A stretch of DNA of 64,000 nucleotides, taken from NCBI GenBank assembly GCA_947579605.1, contig OX388305.1, forward strand, positions 27,169,542 to 27,233,541, written 5' to 3'. The position numbers were made by a program, and so were the translations under genes. How positions within the stretch are numbered: the stretch's first letter is position 1; every line of letters starts with the position of its first letter. Source of the stretch: Athripsodes cinereus. Lineage: Eukaryota > Arthropoda > Insecta > Trichoptera > Leptoceridae. Below are positions 24,339-33,312 of this stretch, piece by piece. The notes under the pieces were generated by a model, which was not told where the DNA came from, made no database searches, and saw only the letters and a program-made list of their open reading frames with translations.

Positions 24339-25442
24339 CTATCTGGCTTGATTGAATTTTCTCCTGGACTTCAAGCATCGAGAATCCATATCGATGAACA
24401 AATTATAATAATAATCATCGATAGCATAACATTCATAGTTGATTCGATTGATGGACGCATATTTTATCTTTTCGAACAATATCAACGCTGTTCTACGGCG
24501 ACGCGATATTTTTCTATTCACGAATCTAAACAAAATCATAGCTGTACATACTAGCAAACGTATGCAGCTCTCGACGATGCAACCGGCGATAATCAGCATT
24601 GCCAAAACTGATCTTAAAACCCACGCGAAAGACTTTACCCATTCGTGAATAGAGGGAGGTGTATGTGCCTCCCGTTCGGTGTCTTCTTCCATATCATCCT
24701 CAACCTGTTCCTCCGAGAGGGAAACCTCATCCTCTGCGGGTACCTCAACCTCCCTAGCGTCCTGGCTAGGTACATCACACCGAATTTCATCGCGAACAGA
24801 TGCTATGTCTGGAAGATTATCTAACACAACCTGATAACTCTCTGTGATCACCTCAGGTTCAGATTGTCCCTCCGGAGTGTATTCTGGAAAGTCCAGGCGC
24901 CATACCAACTCTTGCAAATGTTCCAGATTAACTAACTCCCGACCATTAATCCTCGTCCTATACCAGGATGTCATTTGCTTCCATACGCTCATTGCTGGAC
25001 CCTTACCGGCAAGTCCTTCATCTTTAAATAATACATGACCATACCCTTTTAAACGATTGTTTATCCTGACCTTCCAGTCAACAAAATCACTCCCCAGTTC
25101 ATCCCGACCTTGACACACTGTCAACAGGTCATTATAGATCGCATTTATCTGCCCTTCCACACCAAACCTTCGCAAAATTACTTCTTTGAATACACCCCAT
25201 CGACAATACCGAAACCCCAGAGACTTCCAGTACCGCTTTGCGTCGCCGCGCAAGCAATACACAGCCTCCCTTGGCAATTCATCTTCCCACTCAAGCTTCC
25301 AGCGTTCCTCGCATTCTTTGAGGAACCGTTCGGGGCCTTCATCAGTCCAGCCTCCGAACGAAAGCGAAAATTCGCGCACATAGCATCTGATATCCGACAC
25401 CTTATCCATCGATCGAATCATACCGTAAAACACAATAAACAC
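24339..25442 (-). CDS. gag: Gag-like protein with C-terminal hydrophobic segment
   Basis: 367 residues. Residues about 35-140 have the spacing of a retrotransposon Gag/capsid domain: WKLEWEDELPREAVYCLRG, then AKRYW, WGVFKEVILRRFG, and LLTVCQGRDELGSDFVDWK. Residues about 190-262 are a highly acidic linker. Residues about 272-307 are strongly hydrophobic (two adjoining stretches, SVLAMLIIAGCIV and LLVCTAMILFRFV) and are followed by the basic run RKISRRRR at 310-316. There is no CCHC zinc knuckle. It is the only long ORF of the nested element. A capsid-like protein with a membrane anchor is unusual; the Gag assignment is by pattern, while the membrane role is inference. The first methionine is used as start; MIRSMDK (Met 8) is an alternative. 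Confidence 0.75.
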   Translation of the reverse strand: MFIVFYGMIRSMDKVSDIRCYVREFSLSFGGWTDEGPERFLKECEERWKLEWEDELPREAVYCLRGDAKRYWKSLGFRYCRWGVFKEVILRRFGVEGQINAIYNDLLTVCQGRDELGSDFVDWKVRINNRLKGYGHVLFKDEGLAGKGPAMSVWKQMTSWYRTRINGRELVNLEHLQELVWRLDFPEYTPEGQSEPEVITESYQVVLDNLPDIASVRDEIRCDVPSQDAREVEVPAEDEVSLSEEQVEDDMEEDTEREAHTPPSIHEWVKSFAWVLRSVLAMLIIAGCIVESCIRLLVCTAMILFRFVNRKISRRRRTALILFEKIKYASINRINYECYAIDDYYYNLFIDMDSRCLKSRRKFNQAR

Positions 25443-25624
25443 ATGTCAGATAAACAAGGCCAAAAGTCAAAACAATACACATTCGCCATTACAGATAACT
25501 TGTCAGTTCATTATTGAAAAAAAATATACACCCTCCTCCGATATCACAAAAAAAAACTAATTACAAAATCTCAGGGACGGATTCGTTGTAACGATTATGC
25601 ACAGGAGTGCATTTTTTCGTTACG

Positions 25625-25642
25625 GCCCCACGTTGGGCGCCA
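25625..25642 (-). other. primer-binding site, tRNA-Lys type
   Basis: TGGCGCCCAACGTGGGGC on the minus strand, three bases downstream of the 5' LTR. This 18-mer is the known complement of the 3' end of tRNA-Lys1,2 used by several retroelements. Confidence 0.85.
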
Positions 25643-25645
25643 ATA

Positions 25646-27535
25646 TGATAAGGGGGGGGGTGAGAGAGATAGAGAAAGAATGGTTTTGGTTGAGGATACA
25701 ATAAATAAAATATTATGCCAAAAATGCCAACGGCTGAGACTCTACTGGGCTACCCACAGCACTCCAGGAGTTAAAACAATAAAATGGTCTCGATTAAATT
25801 ATACAGTGAGGCTATATAAATTAAGAGACGACAAGTTATCTGTAATTAAATGGACAAATGTGTAAAAGACAAATTTAGATTCAAATAAACATTTAATTAA
25901 AAAAAAAAATTCTTACCACTATTACAAACACACGTTTAAACAGCAACACAATACTACGACTTACTCACTACCCCGTATTGTCTGTGCACACGTAATTATC
26001 CCAATATAAAAAAAAACACACTTGATTATTATTTCAATAAAAACGAAAACGTAGCACTTTTAAAATAATTAAATTTCACTTTGCGATGATTGTAATGGAT
26101 CCCACGATGAGGGCACCTCTGGCATGAAAATGCCTAGAGGCAAACAAGTTGAAGAAGGCGCCCCTTGGCGCAGTGCTGGGAGGGCGAAGTCCCACGTCCG
26201 AGGCTCCTGGAGGCAATTACCAGCCTACACAGGTACGAAGTTGGCACGTCATGGCTTCAGGAGGAGAACATCTCCACTCAACTGAAGCCCAATGACTAGA
26301 GACACTTGTCTCTCTGAAGGTCAGCTGATGAGTGATGTCAGGAGCGATCCTTATACCAAGGACGCCTGTGTACGACTCACTGATAACGACTGTTCACCAC
26401 TGATGACTGATGGAGACTAACTGATCTTTCAAGGACATTTCTCCGCTGTTCCTTGAGTGGTGTAGAGAGGGGTTGGTCATATACCCCTCCTACGCTGTGA
26501 TGCATCTCTGTGCAGCGCCGTGATTGGCTAATTGAATACCAATACACGCTCACCGCAAGTTCCATTGTTTTGCGGGGACACCTGGCCCCTTGTCTGGATT
26601 CCAAGAATTATGCAGTAAATAATAAAATAAATAAACATATTTGATATTAATAAAACACTGTTTTACTTTTCACTATTAATTTATTATTACTCAAGCGCTT
26701 TCGTAAAACAGTGTTTTATTAATATCAAATATGTTTAAAATGTCTTTTCACAATGTGAACACACAAACTCTAGATCATTTGAATAAAATAAATATTTACA
26801 AATGACATGATGTGATAAAGCGTTCAATGCACTGATTTTAATTAATAATTAATTAATTCACATATGTTATAGTGTCTCTTTCACTGATATTAATTTCGAA
26901 ACAATATTTCTAGTGTCCATTATCACAGTTTATTATTATATAACGAGCGTCCAATCCGCAACACAAATAACACATATCTTATTCTATTACATATGTCACA
27001 ATACAACCCTTTAGGTAGATAATTAAATACTCAAACTATGTATGTCACAATTAAATTATAATTCATACCTAAAGAGCTGTTTACATAATTCAACACATGT
27101 CACCGATATCGACACTCAATATCTCGAAGCGTAGGTATAAAAAAATCCAACCAAGCCGATACTATGAAATAATAACAATACGCAGACATTCTAGAATCTT
27201 CATAAAATAATTTAAAAACCAATTAGCGAAGTAGGTACACAATGAATGCGCCTTAATCCTTTGTCGAATTATTCTTTTTATTACCCCTGTTGCTATGCAG
27301 GTACAAATTTAAATAAACAATGATATTTTGTATATAGGTACGAAGATTAGTAAACAATTAAGAACAATATTAACGCAGGTACCTTTTAAGTGCAGGGATA
27401 TTTTTAATGTTCGGATTTTCAGAGTTCTCATGAACTGCATTGTTTATTTCGGTATTTCAGTACCACTTTCTACATAACAATTATTATTTTTAATGATAAC
27501 TTTTCGGCACAATACCTACTATACCGGGCATAACA
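25646..27535 (-). repeat. 5' LTR (1890 bp) of the nested element
   Basis: Direct repeat of 21409-23298 at a constant offset of 4237 bases. It carries the second copy of the 35-bp inverted repeat (26632-26737). Immediately outside, at 27536, the Gypsy pol sequence resumes. Confidence 0.95.
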
Positions 27536-28832
27536 AGTTTAACATACCTAGGTAACGTCGTAACTCTTTGACTGTCCTAGGGAGTGGAAAATCTCTTATG
27601 GTTTCTACCTTCTCCGGTATTGGTCTGATGCCATCCTTGTTCACCATGTAACCCAGGAACTTGACTTCTGGTTTCCCAAAGACACACTTCTTCATGTTGA
27701 GTTTCAGACCATACTCCTGTAATTTTTCAAAAAGTATTATAAGATGATTTTTATGTTCCTCAACGTCTCTTGACGCTACTAATATGTCGTCAATGTAAGC
27801 AAAGGTGAACGGGAGGTCTCCTAGGATCTCATTAATGATCCTTTGAAAGCTCTGTGCGGCTCCACATAAGTCAAAACTAAGCTTTGTGAACTCAAAGAGT
27901 CCCAGAGGGCAAATGATCGCCGTTTTTTCAACGTCGCCGGGCTCTACTGGTATTTGGTTGTAAGCCCGAACTAAATCTATTGTGGAAAAGACTCGTGAGT
28001 TGGCTAAGTGATGACTGAAATCCGATAATTGTGGTATAGGGTATGCGTCTTGTTTAGTGACAGCATTGAGACGTCTGTAGTCTCCACAGGGACGCCATGA
28101 GCCATCGGCTTTCCGTACCATATGAAGCGGGGAAGCCCAAGGACTTTTTGATGGCCTGCAAATGCCCTGCTCACACATGAGTTGAAATTCTTTTCGCGCT
28201 GCCTCATACTGTTCTGGACTTAATCTCCTAGGTTTGCTCTTAATAGGTGGACCATAGGTGACAATGTGATGAGTGACATTATGTTTAATTGGGTCGGTAC
28301 TTTTCATGGGTTGGGTGATTTCTTTATACTTCTCTAATAACGACAGATATTCATTATTTGTATCGATTGTGCTAATGGACATTGATCCAATTTTATAAGT
28401 TCTGCCTGTGCTACTTAAGCCTGTAATAGTATCTATTAATTGTTTATTGTGTAAATCTACAACAAGAGCATATCGTTTTAGGAAGTCGGCACCCAAGATT
28501 GGTTTCTCTACTTCCGCTATAATGAATGTCCAAGGAAAATTCCTTCTTAAGTTTAATGAGACATTTATTGTTTTGGTACCAAATGTATTGATAATTGAGC
28601 CATTAGCGCCATATAAACATGTTGTTGGATCTTTGCTTTTTGTATTTACAAACTTTCTATTAACTGGTATAACTGATACTTCTGCTCCGGAGTCAATCAA
28701 ATAATTTAAGTGATTTACCTTGTCGTAGACATGCAGCCTTGTACCTGTAGATCTCTCCATCGCCGCTGCGTCACAATGGAGGGCATTTAGTTTTCCTGGG
28801 TTTTGTTGTATTTCACGCATGTCTCCCTGCAT
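27536..28832 (-). CDS. pol: Gypsy pol, N-terminal part: protease and reverse transcriptase
   Basis: Protease active site DSGA at residues 47-50 (LIDSGAEVSVIP). The RT region includes SPWASPLHMVRKADGSWR, STIDLVRAYNQIP and the catalytic YIDD box at residues 346-349 (27786-27797). The frame reaches RYLGMLN and then runs into the inserted LTR, ending a few codons later at 27519. It overlaps the gag ORF by 46 bases in the -1 frame, as expected if Pol is made by -1 frameshifting. Oddity: the usual conserved FGL before the YxDD box reads SFDLCGAAQSFQ here, a Gly to Asp change that could impair the polymerase. The rest of pol is at 19495-21408. Confidence 0.95.
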
Positions 28833-29656
28833 TTATATGCCTTGTCGCCGAACCTCTGATGCCAATAGCACAGTCCGTCTGCATTTACTTCAGTGTTTTG
28901 TCGTCTTTGGCTGTTGTTTCTACCTCTGAAAGGTCTGTTGTTTGATCTGGAACGAGAACGTGAACGGAAATGTCTTACCTCTGTCTCTAATTTTTCGACT
29001 TTCTCCACTAGCTTCGTGATCATGTTTTCCAAGCTGTCTTTCGATTCATGTTGGTGTCTTGATTGGCGTGTGTCGACTGCCATCACTGTTTGCGGTTGGT
29101 AGACTTCCATTATCTTGTCCGCCGTCTCTGCCATTTTTTGCACTGAGGTGTTGTCGCAACCCGCTAATACTGCCTGCACATTGCCTGGAAGTTGCTGTAA
29201 CCACAAAGTTTTTAATATGTCTGAATCAGCTAGCTTATGACCAGCTAGCTCTGTCATTTGTCTCAGCAGTGTTGTAGGACTTCTGTCACCAAGCTGTAAA
29301 TTAGACAATAGTTTAGTTAATCTGGCATGTTCCGATTCAGTGAAACGTTTGATTAATGTTTCTTTTAGCACACTATATTTATCTTTGCTCGGAGGGTCTG
29401 TAACGATGTCAGATACTGCATCTAAGGCTTCTCTGTCAAGCTGGCTTACTACTATGTAGTATTTTGTTTCGTCGTCCTTAATACGAGCTAATTTAAACTG
29501 CGATTCTAAGTGAAATATCCAAAGCTTGCACCTATCTCTCCGGAACGGTGTTGGTTTGACAGATACCTTGTATAACTCCGTCTCTGGTTGTGTTTCTTCT
29601 GGTATAGAACCTTCTGCAGAAGTGTCTTCCATGTACAAGTTATCTTCTTTAGGCAT
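28787..29656 (-). CDS. gag: Gypsy gag polyprotein
   Basis: 289 residues. The N-terminal half has the pattern of Mag-lineage Gypsy Gag (VSVKPTPFRRDRCKLWIFHL, then VVSQLDREALDAVSDIV and LLSNLQLGDRSPTTLLRQM). Then come a coiled stretch (MITKLVEKVEKLETEV), an Arg/Ser-rich RNA-binding segment (RSRSRSRSNNRPFRGR), and a zinc knuckle-like CYWHQRFGDKAYKCRETC at the end. It forms the particle core and binds RNA. Start is the ATG at 29654-29656, about 790 bases after the 5' LTR. It appears intact. Confidence 0.93.
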   Translation of the reverse strand: MPKEDNLYMEDTSAEGSIPEETQPETELYKVSVKPTPFRRDRCKLWIFHLESQFKLARIKDDETKYYIVVSQLDREALDAVSDIVTDPPSKDKYSVLKETLIKRFTESEHARLTKLLSNLQLGDRSPTTLLRQMTELAGHKLADSDILKTLWLQQLPGNVQAVLAGCDNTSVQKMAETADKIMEVYQPQTVMAVDTRQSRHQHESKDSLENMITKLVEKVEKLETEVRHFRSRSRSRSNNRPFRGRNNSQRRQNTEVNADGLCYWHQRFGDKAYKCRETCVKYNKTQEN

Positions 29657-30423
29657 TTTGTAGTAATTTTACAGTATATGCAATAACAATGTTTCAATTA
29701 TAATTTACAAGGAAGGTACGCTTCCGGTTCGCGTCTGTATGTCACAAGATACGTGGTATATCGATATTAATCAAAAGTTTATATTTCAGTAGTATTTTAT
29801 GAACAACAAATAATATAAAACGTTAAATAGGATCACGTACCTTGTTTTCACTGTTTACAGAGCGAGTCGAATGTGACACTTCGATACAATAACCTTACAA
29901 TATAATATGTTTTGACACTAGTTGTAAAAACGTCGGCACCTTACCTCGGCAATGGTGAGTTCAGTTCGGGATTCTTTCAAAAATAAAAACAAAAATGAAA
30001 CAAAAAAAATGGAATTCTTTCTAATAAAAAAACTATTGACTCTATATTTTAATGAACTGAATACCATCCCCAAGTCTCGATTCTCGAATGGTCGCTGCGC
30101 TCTGGTTGATAAGTGATAATAATATGTACTAGGTGTGGGAAAAAACTGCTTTCTACTTTTTATTTCGCGACCTTTTTTTTTTCATTCGCCGGAGGCGCTG
30201 TATGTGAGATAGAATTTTATATTCTGTGGTAATAATCTTGGCTACTATCTTTCCGTCGGCAATGTATACCACAATTCACTCAACAATAAGAACTTTTACG
30301 TTGTATCGCCAGATGTTTTATGATACTGCGTCCTTAACGATAATTCCGACTTAGTTGATTTATTTTGTTCGATCTGTGAAGAAATTCGAAAATCGCGACT
30401 TTACTTTAGGTATGATAGGTATG

Positions 30424-30441
30424 ATCACGTCGGGGTCACCA
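30424..30441 (-). other. primer-binding-like site of the Gypsy element
   Basis: TGGTGACCCCGACGTGAT on the minus strand, one base after the 5' LTR. The TGG start and position fit a tRNA primer site; I do not assign the tRNA species. Confidence 0.7.
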
Positions 30442-30442
30442 C

Positions 30443-30869
30443 TGAAACGATTTTATGTGTTACCTATATCCTACTACGAGGATATGGTGAACTTGTGTAA
30501 GACAAGTTCTAAGAAGGAAGTTAATTACTAGATTTCTCTCACCTGAAAATGAGTAGGCTACAATTAAAAGCTTTTCCACCAGTTTGATGTTTCACAATAC
30601 GATTTAATGCTCTAATTTTAGTTCTATACTATTACAAATTCAATGAGTATATTAATTGGTTGAATAAAATATTAGAACGCGTGAGTACAAGAACACAACG
30701 AAAATAGTAAACCACCGCGAGTGAGCGACCAAACGAGAATGGCTCGCTGGTTGGCAAAACCAATCTCTCCTCACTCATTCTTCCTACATGCAACAATACT
30801 ATGGAACTTTCCATAAGTTGCTACATGTAGGAGTCACAGGATCTATTACGGAGGCATCACACCTCCACA
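30443..30869 (-). repeat. 5' LTR of the Gypsy element
   Basis: 427 bp, partner of 17930-18356. ATAT at 30870-30873 completes the target duplication. The LTR should hold the minus-strand promoter; no individual motif is claimed. Confidence 0.95.
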
Positions 30870-31110
30870 ATATAAATAAATTTTGAAGTAATGACAAATA
30901 TATAAAAAGTATCAAGATTTTCATCTGCATCCTCTAATTGAATGAAATTGAACCTCAATATTATATCGCGTTAACATGAATGTGGTATCTCAATAAACAC
31001 CTTTTATTTTACCGCTATTAGATAAATTTACAAAATGAACAACTTCAATTCATCAAAAATAATTTATTAAAAATGACACAACCGAAGCCCAATACACATA
31101 ATAAAATATA

Positions 31111-31820
31111 GGTTGGTCTTATTCGCACGGCGTGCGAATAATATTTCATCCTTATTCGCACACTACCGTGCGAATAAGAGGTAAATATTATTCGCACGGC
31201 GCAGCCATATCAAGCCAAAGTGACATACGTCAAGAGAATGATATATTTTTTTATTTTTTTAAATTGTAAGTCTTAATTTCGGCCTGTAACAATCAAAATT
31301 TTTATATCTATATCGTAAAACTAATAACTATGTGTATATAGTAATTTTTCATAATTTTATCAGACTATTTGGCGTGTTTTCTTATATATTTTGGCCTAAA
31401 AACACTCCAAGTGTAATATTTGTATGAAAAAAATTCTTGATATTTTTATTTGTTAGTCTTAATTTCGATCTGCAACAATCAAACTTTATGTATCTACATC
31501 TTAAAACTAATAAGTATGTGTATATAGTAATTTTTCATCCTTTTATGAGACTATTTGGCGTGTTTTCTTATATATTTTGACCTAAAAACACTCCAAGTGT
31601 AATATTTGTATGAAAAAAATCTTTAAATTTGTATTTGTTACTCTTAATTTCGATTTCTAACAATCAACCTTTATGTATCTATATCGTAAAACTAATAACT
31701 ATGTGTATATAATAATTTTTCATCATTTTATCAGACTATTTGGCGTGTTTTCTTATATATTTTGACCTAAAAACACTCCAAGTGTTATATTTGTATTAAA
31801 AAATTGTGAAATTTTATTAA
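31111..31820 (+). mobile_element. hairpin-ended element with 186-bp tandem repeats (copy 1)
   Basis: The left end has a series of palindromes built from TTATTCGCACG: TTATTCGCACGGCGTGCGAA at 31129, then a copy separated by actac, then a third half. It is followed by a spacer (agccaaagtgacatacgtca) and three tandem units whose core CACTCCAAGTG lies at 31403, 31589 and 31774. The right end is near AAATTGTGAAATTT at about 31805-31818. The whole structure recurs inverted at 46107-46625 with two tandem units. No coding sequence. Terminal hairpins plus an internal minisatellite recall Helentron-type non-autonomous elements, but I see no diagnostic Helitron ends. Confidence 0.75.
31262..31805. repeat. 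tandem repeat, three units of about 186 bp
   Basis: Spacing of the CACTCCAAGTG core is 186 and 185 bp. Units share TTTGGCGTGTTTTCTTATAT and TTAATTTCG blocks and differ by scattered substitutions. Confidence 0.9.
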
Positions 31821-31854
31821 TACACCAGTGTCTGTGTCATCTGTGTGTTACCTC

Positions 31855-32030
31855 TGAGCAGGCGGACCACCTGTGGGTGCGTGGAGCATGGTCCCTCCTC
31901 AGAACGGCTTCCTTGGTGGAAACAATGACGTATGCTAGTGTGGGTGCTAGCACGGGGTGCGCTCCAGATGGTTCGATGGTGACCCGCAGCAAAGGCAAGG
32001 AGGGCCGTACACTATGTATTGAGCATATAA
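31855..32030. other. GC-rich unassigned block
   Basis: Base composition is clearly richer in G and C than the surroundings (for example GCAGGCGGACCACCTGTGGG). An open frame runs through it into the adjoining LINE fragment, but I recognise no protein family. Possibly captured or retroelement sequence. Confidence 0.35.
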
Positions 32031-32044
32031 TCTATCTATATCTA

Positions 32045-32400
32045 TCTATACCCTCACGCCGTGTCCCCGGAGGGGTAGGCAGAGAGACCGGAACGCCGTA
32101 TAGATCAATCCTTACAAACTTCTTTCGCTTCCTCCACATTCATCCAGTTTCTCACATATGTTCGCCGATTTCTCTTACTCAACACGCGGCCGTTCTTTAG
32201 GATTTGATCCACGTGCTCAAGCAACGTGGTTCTTGGCCTTCCGCGCTTCCTCGCACCTCATCTTTCATACATCCTCTTCGTCATTCTTTCATCTTGCATT
32301 CGCTCAACTTGTCCAAACCATCGTAACTTATTTACACGCCTTCTATCCACAACACTCTTCTCGCATCCGCTCATTTTCCTGATATCCTCATTCTTCACTC
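32045..32400 (-). mobile_element. RTE-like LINE 3' end (copy 2)
   Basis: Minus-strand relative of 45130-45771: cctcacgccgtgtccccgga terminus, cgttctttaggatttgatcc and gtccaaaccatcgtaactta blocks in the same order. The reading frame is disrupted. Confidence 0.7.
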
Positions 32401-33312
32401 TTTTTTAGCATATTTATAAGAGTTTATTATCATATCTGACACCTAAGAAAGACAATTACCCATAACTGATTTATTTTGAATTATGATATGATATGGTAGT
32501 AGTATTGTAGGTACTATTATTTATAAACACTGTGTATAAAAGGCGTAACCCGTGTATATTATTATAATAATAATAATAATAATAATAATTTTATTCAGTA
32601 TAATTTTTTTTTTTTTACAATGGTATATGGTACAATTTACAATTAGCATAATAACGTATTAAAAGTTTTATAATTCCCCAATCAGCATATAATAATTGCT
32701 GGTATGAGGGGAACAATAAATAAATGATATAATAAAAACAATAATGAATTTAAGATACTAAATTAAAATTGTAGAAGTTTTATGTAAATAAAAAATCTTA
32801 TAAAAAGCCAAAAATCTCTTAAATAGTTAAAATTTAAAAGTCTCATAGTAATTAAATAATTAATTTATGATTAATTATTTACATTTAAACTTTTATTTAC
32901 AATTTATAATAAATAATCAATCATTTGTCAAATCTTATCAAATAGGTAAAATCAGATCAAACATATTTAATCCTTTTATATCCTATTATATCAAATCATT
33001 TAGAAATAAATAAAACAATATTATATTGCAATGAGTAATAAAATTGAAAGAGCAAAAATAGTTAACAAAAACTGAATAATTTAACTAATATATAAGAACA
33101 ATCTTTTAATAAACGAAAACAATTTTGACGACTGTGTAATACATACATATACAAAAACCTACACATTATCTTGTTGTAAACTAGATATAACTAATTAAGT
33201 GATTAGGAAAATTTTGCAAATAATACAATGATATAACAACACATAAAAAGTCTTATTAGCATTCAAAAACTATGTCAAATTATTGAGAAGTTAATTTTTT
33301 ATACGACTAAAA

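Larger units (their letters stand above)
21409..27535 (-). mobile_element. nested Gag-only LTR retrotransposon, 6127 bp
   Basis: Long direct repeats 21409-23298 and 25646-27535 (1890 bp each) begin TGATAAGG and end ATAACA in plus reading. AGTT flanks both sides (21405-21408 and 27536-27539). It lies inside the pol gene of the Gypsy element; removing it restores pol continuity at that point. The internal region is only 2347 bp. It has an 18-nt site TGGCGCCCAACGTGGGGC (25625-25642, minus), three bases from the 5' LTR, which fits the 3' end of tRNA-Lys. It has one long ORF (24339-25442), and no protease, reverse transcriptase or integrase. It must therefore be mobilised in trans. The LTRs differ at only one position I could find, so insertion is recent. 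Confidence 0.93.
17930..30869 (-). mobile_element. Ty3/Gypsy (Mag-like) LTR retrotransposon, split by a nested element
   Basis: Two 427-bp LTRs (17930-18356 and 30443-30869) both start TGAAACG and end TCCACA. ATAT lies directly outside each, as a 4-bp target duplication. Transcription is on the minus strand, with 5' LTR at 30443-30869, gag 28787-29656, and pol in two pieces (27536-28832 and 19495-21408). A primer-binding-like site (TGGTGACCCCGACGTGAT, 30424-30441, minus) sits one base from the 5' LTR. A polypurine tract, GAAAGGGGGAGATC, lies near 18360-18375 (minus). Without the 6127-bp insertion and its 4-bp duplication the element would be about 6.8 kb, a usual Gypsy size. There is no env frame; 18357-19494 is non-coding. 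Confidence 0.95.

Noticed and set aside
31262..31805. CRISPR-like array (regular 186-bp spacing)
   Set aside because: Units are homogeneous along their whole length with no unique spacers; this is a eukaryotic tandem repeat.
32566..32592. Stand-alone microsatellite (ATA)n
   Set aside because: Position and strand show it is the 3' tail of the LINE on the minus strand.
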